This document shows, piece by piece, positions 21,485-27,283 of a DNA stretch of 27,283 bases. Source of the DNA: an uncultured Oscillospiraceae bacterium (GTDB taxonomy: Bacteria; Bacillota; Clostridia; Oscillospirales; Oscillospiraceae); the NCBI GenBank assembly GCA_910587395.1, contig CAJULJ010000036.1, forward strand, positions 1 through 27,283. The letters are read 5' to 3'. The position numbers and the translations under genes were made by a program. The notes under the pieces were generated by a model, which was given only the letters and a program-made list of their open reading frames with translations, was not told the DNA's origin and did not search any database. Each line of letters opens with the position of its first letter. Position 1 is the stretch's first letter.

Positions 21485-22975
21485 ATGTACAAGCGCATTG
21501 AACGCATCAAGAAACGTGTGGTCGTTGATCACTATCCCATCTGCATCGAGAAGTACCGCATCACCGCCGACGTGCTGGAGCGCTCCAAGCACGACCCCGC
21601 CGTGGTCCAGCGCGGCAAGATGCTCCAGGCCTACGCCCAGCGTATGCCCATCGCCATCGCTGACGACGAGCTGATCGTGGGCCTGGGGGCCTCCAAGCCC
21701 ATGGGCCTGGAGATCGGCCCCAACTACGGCATCTGGACCCAGGACGAGATCGACAGCCTGGTGGAGGACGGCTACATCATGAGCGAGGAGGACCAGCGCG
21801 CCCTCCAGGAGCTGAACAAGTACCACGACCCCGCCACCCAGATCGGGATGCAGGGCGACATCTTCTATGAGCCGGAGAGCGAGTGTATTTTGAAGCTCCT
21901 GAAGGCCGGTCTGGTCCTGCCCCCCTGGAAGGAAAAGTCCGAGGGCGGCGGTGTAGGCGGCTACGCCCAGATCGGCCTGGGCCTGGGCCCCAGCCTGGTG
22001 CTGCTGCTGGTGGACTACACCAAGATTCTCCACAACGGTACCAACGCCCTCATCCGGCAGGCCAGGGACTGCCAGAAGGCCCTGCGCTTCACCGACGGAG
22101 AGGCCATCGACAAGTTCCGCACCTATCAAGCCGTGATTATGGCCTTTGAGGCCATGAACACCCTGACCGGTCGGTACTCCAAGCTGGCCGCCGAGATGGC
22201 CGCCAAGGAGAGTGACCCCGTCCGCAGGGCCGAGCTGGAGGGCATCCAGTGTCAGGCCGAGGGGCTGAGCATCCCGCCTTTGTCAGCGACGAAAGCTATA
22301 TCCGTTTTTTCACCATGTACGGCGTGTCTCTGGAGGACGCCCGGGATTACGCCATCACCGGCTGTCTGGACGCCAACCTGGCGGGCAAGAGCCGCACCGG
22401 CCCGGTGCCCATGACCATTATGACCGTCATCTTCGACCTGTTCCGCCACAATGGCGTCAACATGAAAAACGGCGAGCTGGCGGGCATCCCAACCGGGGAC
22501 TTCACCCGGTTCAAGGACTTCGAGGAGATGTTTGCCGCCTGGGAGAAGCAGTTCAAATACTGCCTGAGCGTGGTGGGTGAGCGCAACAACGTGGAGCTGA
22601 AGGTCACCCAGGAGGTCCTGGTGGACCCGCTGCGCTCCGCGCTGATGTACAAGGGCATTGAAAGCGGCAAAGACATCTGGGCCCGCCATGACATTCCCTT
22701 CGGCAACACCGCCTCCATCTGCACCATCGGTATGGTTGCTGAAAACCGACGGGGACAAGGCCAAGCTGGCCGCCCTCATCAGCACCTATCTGAACAACGG
22801 CGGCAAGCACGTGCAGTTCAACGTGGTGACCACCGAGGCCATGGTGGCCGCACGGGAAAATCCCGCCGAGCACCGGGATCTTCTGGTGCGCATCGCTGGC
22901 TACAGCGCGTACTTTGTCCAGCTCAACGACGCCATGCAGCAGGAGGTCATCACCCGCACTGAGCACAGCCTGTAA
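21485..22975 (+). pseudogene. Glycyl radical enzyme (pyruvate formate-lyase-like family), two internal deletions with frame changes
   Basis: Three pieces of a glycyl radical enzyme add up to about 497 codons, against roughly 780-850 normally. Piece one (21485 to about 22260, frame 2) is the N-terminal region, including LIVGLGASKPMGLEI and NYGIWTQDEID. Piece two (about 22270 to 22740, frame 1) holds the thiyl-radical cysteine in DYAITGCLDANLAG. Piece three (about 22740 to 22975, frame 2) ends with the glycyl-radical site RIAGYSAYFVQL and a normal C-terminus. Both joins lose sequence and change frame, so no complete enzyme can be made. In known GRE dehydratases and lyases the cysteine is usually followed by V-E, whereas here it is L-D, so the parent may have belonged to an uncharacterised subgroup. 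GAAAGGAAGC precedes the ATG. Substrate unknown. Confidence 0.85.
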
Positions 22976-23065
22976 GCGTCCGCCTCAAATTGCTCCCATC
23001 ACAAGAAAATGCAGGCGCTTTTTCTCCTTCCGGGCGGGATCATTCCAGTTCAGAGAAAATAAAAG

Positions 23066-23094
23066 TTGCGCGAAACGCGGGGTTGTGCCATAAT
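23066..23094 (+). promoter_or_regulatory. Sigma-A-type promoter of the alpha/beta hydrolase gene
   Basis: TTGCGC (23066-23071) and CATAAT (23089-23094) are separated by 17 bp, giving a leader of about 110 bases. The 235-bp gap 22976-23210 also contains a weak bulged hairpin ending in CGCTTTTTCT near 22974-23023 that could end the upstream transcript. Confidence 0.65.
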
Positions 23095-23210
23095 AAGCGT
23101 GGAAACGGTGCTGCGCTGAAACACAGCGGCGTGAATGAATCGCAAACCGCCGTAATATGCTTGGAACCAGTATTCCCGTGCAAGATTTCTATTTCAAAGG
23201 TCGTGATCTA

Positions 23211-24167
23211 ATGGAAAAATCCGTCAAGAAGCGCCGCGTGGCCAAAATCACCCTCATCGTGCTGGCCGTGCTGCTGGTGCTCATCGCGGGGGCGCTGACC
23301 TTCGCGGGAAATTACTTATTCAATTTCGCCCTGGACCCCCAAGGAGGCGGTATGTTCAGCGGCTACGAACCGGATGCGTGGGAGCTGACGGGAAAAAGCG
23401 CCTGGTTCGCCGGCGGCGCCCAGGACCGCTGGCTCACCAGCCACGACGGGCTGGCCCTCCACGCCCTGTACCTGCCCCAGGAGTCGGAAAGCCATAAATA
23501 CGCTGTGATCTGCCACGGCTACGGCAGCATTCCCCAGGACATGGGCGGCTTCGCGTCCCACTTCTACGACATGGGCTATCACATCCTGGCCCCCGCCGCC
23601 CGGTGCCACGAGCTCAGCGAGGGCCGCTATGCCAGCATGGGCTGGCTGGAGCGCCGGGACATCGTGGACTGGGTGAACACCCTGGTGGAGCAGGACCCGG
23701 AAGCGGAAATCATCCTGTTTGGCATCTCCATGGGCGGGGCCACGGTGATGATGACCGCCGGAGAGGCCGATCTGTCCCCCAATGTGAAGTGCATCATCGA
23801 GGACTGCGGCTACTCCTCCGTGTGGGACGAGTTCGCGGGCCAGCTTGACGAGCTGTTCGGCCTGCCCACCTTCCCGGTGCTGGACGCGGCCTCCCTGGTG
23901 TGCCAGGTGCGGGCGGGGTTCGGCTTCAAGGAGGCGTCGGCGCTGGAGCAGCTGTCCTATAACGGCAGCCGCCCCATGCTCTTCATCCACGGCGAGGAGG
24001 ACACCTTTGTTCCCTACTGGATGCTGGACAAGGTGTATCATTCCTGCTGCTGCGAGGAAAAGGAGATGCTGTCCGTCCCCGGCGCGGCCCACGGCGAGGC
24101 GTCCAGCGTGGACCCGGAGCTGTACTGGTCCACCGTGGAAAGCTTTTTGGCAAAGTACATGAATTGA
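23211..24167 (+). CDS. Membrane-anchored alpha/beta hydrolase (serine hydrolase, DUF-type esterase)
   Basis: A 318-residue protein: a basic start (MEKSVKKRR), one membrane helix (about 12-34), then an outward-facing alpha/beta hydrolase domain. The oxyanion region is ICHGYGS near 100-106. The nucleophile S173 is in GISMGG, the acid D264 in HGEEDTFVP, and the base H294 in GAAHGE, so the triad is complete. The architecture matches the BAAT/FrsA-like or YtmA/YfhR group of anchored hydrolases; the substrate is unknown. The ATG at 23211 has a moderate AAAGG site ten bases upstream; a longer in-frame start (23157) has none. It is a single-gene unit with its own promoter and a strong terminator shared with the convergent acetyltransferase gene. 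Confidence 0.9.
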   Translation: MEKSVKKRRVAKITLIVLAVLLVLIAGALTFAGNYLFNFALDPQGGGMFSGYEPDAWELTGKSAWFAGGAQDRWLTSHDGLALHALYLPQESESHKYAVICHGYGSIPQDMGGFASHFYDMGYHILAPAARCHELSEGRYASMGWLERRDIVDWVNTLVEQDPEAEIILFGISMGGATVMMTAGEADLSPNVKCIIEDCGYSSVWDEFAGQLDELFGLPTFPVLDAASLVCQVRAGFGFKEASALEQLSYNGSRPMLFIHGEEDTFVPYWMLDKVYHSCCCEEKEMLSVPGAAHGEASSVDPELYWSTVESFLAKYMN

Positions 24168-24171
24168 CGCC

Positions 24172-24206
24172 AACAGCGGCGGAGGGGTCCCCTCCGCCGC
24201 TGTTTT
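24172..24206 (+). terminator. Very stable bidirectional terminator
   Basis: A 15-bp perfect GC-rich stem (AACAGCGGCGGAGGG with its complement) has a tiny loop and TTTT on the plus side. It lies between the convergent hydrolase and acetyltransferase genes and touches the stop codon of the latter. Confidence 0.9.
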
Positions 24207-24847
24207 CACCGCTCCTCCCGGATAAAGCGCTCCAATTCCTCCTCCAGAGCCTGGAAAAACTGCCCCATGTGGGCCCCGTCCACCAGAGCGTGGTTGACCA
24301 GCAGGGTGACGGGCATGACGGTCCGCTCCCCTTCCGTCACGTACTTTCCCCAGGTGATCCGAGGGTTGCTGTCCGCCGGATTGGGCACCGGCTGGCGCAA
24401 ATCCGTATACCGCACCCAGGGCAGCGTGGAGATGAACAGCAGGCTCAGCGCGTCCTCGCCGTCGTCCAGGCCGCCGCGGACCCTGGCTTCCTCCTGGAGG
24501 GCCTGGGCGGCGGGCAGGTAGCCGGCAAAGGGCTGCATGCAGTTCAACCGGCAGTAGCTGTATGTCCCGTCCTCCCGCATCACCGTGTGGGAGGTATCGC
24601 ACATCCCGAACTCCACCGGCCTGCCGTCCACAATGCGCTGGCGCAGCTGGGGCACGGCGTTGGCCGCCCGTCCGGCGCAATACAGGAAGCTGAGGAAGAA
24701 GGGCGTCCCCGTCCCTTTGCACGCCGCCAGGAACCGGGTGACGTCCACCTCCGCCGTCACCCCGGCATAGGGGTCCGCCATGGCGCTGAAATATTCAAAA
24801 TGTGCCCTGCGGGGATAATGCTCCCAATCTATGACCCGATATTCCAT
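24206..24847 (-). CDS. CatA-like O-acetyltransferase (chloramphenicol acetyltransferase superfamily)
   Basis: A 213-residue cytosolic enzyme of the CAT fold, which transfers acetyl from acetyl-CoA to a hydroxyl group. Family features are the start YRVIDWEHYPRRAHFEYF, the FISTLPWVRYTDL segment, and the catalytic HxxxDG motif with H186 and D190 in VNHALVDGAHMG. Length is normal for CAT trimers. Many such chromosomal proteins in Clostridia have no proven role in chloramphenicol resistance, so resistance should not be assumed. The ATG follows GGAGGAG. It has its own sigma-A promoter and is divergent from the ABC exporter genes across 168 bp, so the two units might share control. Confidence 0.9.
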   Translation of the reverse strand: MEYRVIDWEHYPRRAHFEYFSAMADPYAGVTAEVDVTRFLAACKGTGTPFFLSFLYCAGRAANAVPQLRQRIVDGRPVEFGMCDTSHTVMREDGTYSYCRLNCMQPFAGYLPAAQALQEEARVRGGLDDGEDALSLLFISTLPWVRYTDLRQPVPNPADSNPRITWGKYVTEGERTVMPVTLLVNHALVDGAHMGQFFQALEEELERFIREER

Positions 24848-24870
24848 CCCGCTCTCCTCCTTTTTCCAAC

Positions 24871-24899
24871 ATTGTACCTCACCCGCCGGGAAAAAGCAA
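24871..24899 (-). promoter_or_regulatory. Sigma-A promoter of the acetyltransferase gene
   Basis: On the minus strand TTGCTT (24894-24899) and TACAAT (24871-24876) have a 17-bp spacer, about 25 bp before the ATG. Confidence 0.75.
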
Positions 24900-24950
24900 T
24901 TCCCGTTCCCATGCCGCACAAATTCACCCCTTATAAACGCCGGTTTGCTC

Positions 24951-25001
24951 TGGACGTACCGCCGCTGTTGTGATACACTATAGGGACGCTCCTGCGCAGG
25001 A
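24951..25001 (+). promoter_or_regulatory. Candidate promoter and palindrome upstream of the ABC exporter
   Basis: TGGACG (24951-24956) and TACACT (24974-24979) are 17 bp apart. The perfect 12-bp palindrome TCCTGCGCAGGA (24990-25001) lies just downstream, near the expected start of transcription and 14 bp before the GTG start. It is a possible operator. Confidence 0.5.
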
Positions 25002-25015
25002 AAGAGGGAAGCTCC

Positions 25016-26797
25016 GTGATTTTCGGAACACACATCAACAAATATTACTTCAAATACGCCGGCTGGCTCCTGCTGGGCCTGACCTCGCTGGTTCTGGTGG
25101 ACTACATCCAGCTTATCATCCCCAACCTGTACCAGCAGGTCATCAACGGCATGAACCAGGGCTATGTCACCGTGGATGGCGCGGACCTCCCCTTTGACAT
25201 GGATTTCCTGCTTGACCGCATCTGCCTGCCCATGGTATGGATCGTGGTGGCCATGGTTGTTGGCCGCTTCTTGTGGCGCGTGTGCATCTACGGCGCCGCC
25301 ATCAAGGTGGAGACCGGCCTGCGCAACGAGATGTTCGACCATGCCAAGGACCTGTCCCGGCAGTTTTACCAGGAGAACAAGGTGGGCGGTCTCATGAGCC
25401 TGTTCACCAACGATCTGGAAACGGTGCAGGACTGCTACGGCTCGGGCTTTCTCATGTTTTTCGACGCGCTGCTGCTGGGCAGCCTGTCCATCCACCACAT
25501 GTGGCGGATGGACCCCTTCATGACCGCCCTGACCCTGATCCCCATGGGGCTGCTGCTGGCGTCCAGCGCGGTGGTGGGCAAGTACATGATGAAGAAATGG
25601 GACATCCGTCAGACGGCGTTCTCCAAGCTGTCCGACTTCTCCCAGGAGAGCTTTTCCGGCATCGCCGTCATCAAAGCCTTTGTGAAAGAGGCCAGGGAGC
25701 TGATGGCTTTCCAAAAGCTCAACGTGGAAAACGAGAAGGCCAACGTGGAGTTCACCCGTGCCTCGGTGCTGCTGCGCATTCTGGTGACGCTGTTTGTGGA
25801 GTCGGTGGTCTGCATCATCCTGGGCTACGGCGGCTATCTGGTGTGGAAGGGCGAATTCAACGCCGGGGAGCTGATGGAGTTCATCGGCTATTTTGAGGCC
25901 ATCATCTGGCCCATCATGGCCGTCTCTGAGCTCATCGACATGACCAGCCGGGGCCGGGCTTCCCTCAAGCGCATCAGCGAGCTGCTGGACGCCCCCTGCG
26001 ACGTGGCGGACCGCCCGGACGTGACGCCCCTGGGCGAGGTGAGGGGGGACGTGGAATTCCGCCACCTCACCTTCCGCTACCCTGATGGGGAGTTTGACTC
26101 CCTGCGGGACGTGTCTTTCACCATCCGGGCCGGGGAGCGGGTGGGGCTGGTGGGCCGCACCGGCTCGGGCAAGACCACGGTGGTGGATCTGATCCTGCGC
26201 ACCTGCAACGTGCCCGACGGCACCGTGTTCGTGGACGGCCGCGACGTGAACACCGTCCCCATCCGGGACGTGCGCCGTGCGGCGGCCTATGTGCCCCAGG
26301 ACAACTTTCTGTTCAGCGATACCATCGCCCGGAACATCGACTTCACCGGGAGCATACCCGACCGGGAGCGAGTGTCCATCGCCGCCGTGCTGGCCGGTGT
26401 GGACGGCGACGTAAGGGAGTTCCCTCTGGGCTACGACACCGTGCTGGGAGAGCGGGGCGTCACCGTGTCCGGCGGGCAGAAGCAGCGCATCTCCATTGCC
26501 CGGGCCCTCATCAAGGACGCGCCCATCCTCATTCTGGACGACTCCGTGTCCGCCGTGGACACCCAGACGGAGCGCACCATCCTGGACAACCTGAAAACCA
26601 CCCGGCAGGGCCGCACCACCATCCTGATCGCCCACCGCATCTCCACCGTGGAGCAGATGGACCGCATCATTTTCCTGGAGGACGGCGCCGTCACCGCCGT
26701 CGGCGCCCACCAGGAGCTCTATGACAACTGTCCGGCCTACCGCCACATGGTGGAGCTGCAAAAGCTGGAGGAAGAGGGGGCAAAGCACAATGCCTGA
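25016..26797 (+). CDS. ABC exporter half-transporter, subunit with degenerate catalytic site
   Basis: A 593-residue type IV ABC exporter half: six membrane helices in about residues 15-320, then the ATPase domain. Walker A is GRTGSGKTT near 380, the Q-loop is VPQDNFLFSD, the signature is VSGGQKQR near 484, and the H-loop is LIAHRIS. Walker B reads ILILDDS, so the catalytic glutamate position is D509. That substitution marks the degenerate half of heterodimeric exporters (BmrC or TM287 type). The start is GTG 25016 behind AGAGGGAAG. Its stop overlaps the start of a second ABC half by eight bases, confirming a heterodimer. The exported compound is unknown: drugs, lipids or peptides are all possible. 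Confidence 0.94.
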   Translation: MIFGTHINKYYFKYAGWLLLGLTSLVLVDYIQLIIPNLYQQVINGMNQGYVTVDGADLPFDMDFLLDRICLPMVWIVVAMVVGRFLWRVCIYGAAIKVETGLRNEMFDHAKDLSRQFYQENKVGGLMSLFTNDLETVQDCYGSGFLMFFDALLLGSLSIHHMWRMDPFMTALTLIPMGLLLASSAVVGKYMMKKWDIRQTAFSKLSDFSQESFSGIAVIKAFVKEARELMAFQKLNVENEKANVEFTRASVLLRILVTLFVESVVCIILGYGGYLVWKGEFNAGELMEFIGYFEAIIWPIMAVSELIDMTSRGRASLKRISELLDAPCDVADRPDVTPLGEVRGDVEFRHLTFRYPDGEFDSLRDVSFTIRAGERVGLVGRTGSGKTTVVDLILRTCNVPDGTVFVDGRDVNTVPIRDVRRAAAYVPQDNFLFSDTIARNIDFTGSIPDRERVSIAAVLAGVDGDVREFPLGYDTVLGERGVTVSGGQKQRISIARALIKDAPILILDDSVSAVDTQTERTILDNLKTTRQGRTTILIAHRISTVEQMDRIIFLEDGAVTAVGAHQELYDNCPAYRHMVELQKLEEEGAKHNA

Positions 26798-27283
26798 TCC
26801 CATGCGCGAATACCTGCCCATCCTGTTCATAGGGGCCGTCATCGGCGTGTTCTCCCTCATTTTCCTTCTGGCCTGGCGGCGGGAGAAAAACAATCAGTCC
26901 GCCCCGGACTTTGACCGTCACATCCCCGACGGCGAGATTTTCCGGCGGCTGGCCAAATACGCCGCGCCCTATAAGAAGCAGTTTGTCCTGGTGCTGGCGG
27001 TCATGCTGCTGTCCATCACCTACGACCTGGCCGCCCCCCTCATCGTGGGCCGGGTGGAGGGGCTCATCAAGGACCGCTTCGAGCCCTCCGTCCTCCTGCG
27101 CTGGGTGGCGCTGTACGCGGGCATCCTGATCGTGGCCCTGGTGTGCACCTATGTCCAGTACATCATCCTGCAAAAGACGGGACAGAAAATCCTCTCCGCC
27201 CTGCGGCAGGACCTGTTCACCCACATTGAGAGCCTGTCCCACGACCAGCTCAACAAAATCCCCGTGGGCAAGCTGGTCACCCG
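26790..27283 (+). CDS. ABC exporter half-transporter, partner subunit (3' end outside window)
   Basis: The N-terminal ~164 residues of a second ABC exporter subunit, with the frame open to the right edge. It starts with ATG 26790, overlapping the stop of the first subunit by eight bases; AGAGGGGG lies nine bases upstream. Residues about 8-28 form an extra N-terminal hydrophobic helix. A charged, acidic linker follows, then the usual first core helices (FVLVLAVMLLSITYDLAAPL near 70-90; ALYAGILIVALVCTYVQYII near 118-137) and the first coupling-helix region (LRQDLFTHIESLSHDQL). It should carry the canonical ATPase site, but that lies beyond the window. The translational overlap supports equal synthesis of the two halves. 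Confidence 0.9.
   Translation, partial: MPDPMREYLPILFIGAVIGVFSLIFLLAWRREKNNQSAPDFDRHIPDGEIFRRLAKYAAPYKKQFVLVLAVMLLSITYDLAAPLIVGRVEGLIKDRFEPSVLLRWVALYAGILIVALVCTYVQYIILQKTGQKILSALRQDLFTHIESLSHDQLNKIPVGKLVT

Noticed and set aside
24206..24847. Chloramphenicol resistance determinant
   Set aside because: The fold and HxxxDG motif are clear, but chromosomal homologues often act on other acceptors and nothing nearby suggests a resistance cassette.
24848..26893. Very long minus-strand open frame extending the acetyltransferase to 895 residues
   Set aside because: It is antisense to the ABC exporter gene, with composition typical of a GC-rich shadow frame. The ribosome site, promoter and family N-terminus all place the acetyltransferase start at 24847.
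1..27283. CRISPR arrays, tRNA or rRNA genes, intact transposases or prophage genes
   Set aside because: No repeat-spacer pattern, cloverleaf, rRNA sequence or complete mobile-element gene was recognised. The only mobile-element trace is the domain V remnant.

Overview
The window looks like chromosome from a high-GC, endospore-forming member of the Clostridia. The best guess is the Oscillospiraceae (Flavonifractor, Lawsonibacter or Intestinimonas type). The reasons are strong GC-ending codon use, AGGAGG ribosome sites, SpoVT and a SpoIIQ-like M23 protein, Firmicutes-type rhamnose genes, sigma-A-like promoters, and anaerobe traits such as a glycyl radical enzyme and an Fe-S cysteine desulfidase-like enzyme. 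The genus is inferred; there is no rRNA here.

Layout. (1) 1-5.5 kb, plus strand: an AbgT-type transporter cut by the window edge and carrying a one-base frameshift, an M24 peptidase, a CoA-disulfide-reductase-like flavoprotein fused to a rhodanese domain, and a UPF0597/L-cysteine desulfidase family protein. Together they suggest uptake and breakdown of a thiol-containing small molecule. Just after it lies a 34-nt group II intron domain V with a domain VI-like hairpin, and no intron body. (2) 5.6-11.0 kb, minus strand: a secreted tandem PepSY protein, then a rhamnose operon rhaB-rhaA-rhaD behind an AraC-type regulator. The rhaB leader has a 15-bp inverted repeat that hides its Shine-Dalgarno, next to 21-bp-phased direct repeats. 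(3) 11.3-17.6 kb: recG, a SpoIIQ-like M23 protein, ferritin, a family 2 glycoside hydrolase and spoVT, most with visible promoters or terminators. (4) 17.7-19.5 kb: a PilZ protein with a catalytically stripped resolvase-fold protein, divergent from a small XRE regulator across a promoter containing a palindrome, then a conserved-looking 56-residue protein. (5) 19.6-23.0 kb: a broken locus. A glycyl-radical activase, a CapA-like protein, a MatC-like transporter and a glycyl radical enzyme have each lost hundreds of bases, while the genes on both sides are intact. (6) 23.2-27.3 kb: a membrane-anchored alpha/beta hydrolase, a CAT-fold acetyltransferase, and a heterodimeric ABC exporter whose second half runs off the right edge.

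The most notable points are the multi-gene deletion pattern in the glycyl-radical locus, the orphan group II intron domain V, the rhaB leader architecture, and the PilZ / dead-resolvase / XRE module. Family assignments come from recognising motifs by eye; no database search was run.
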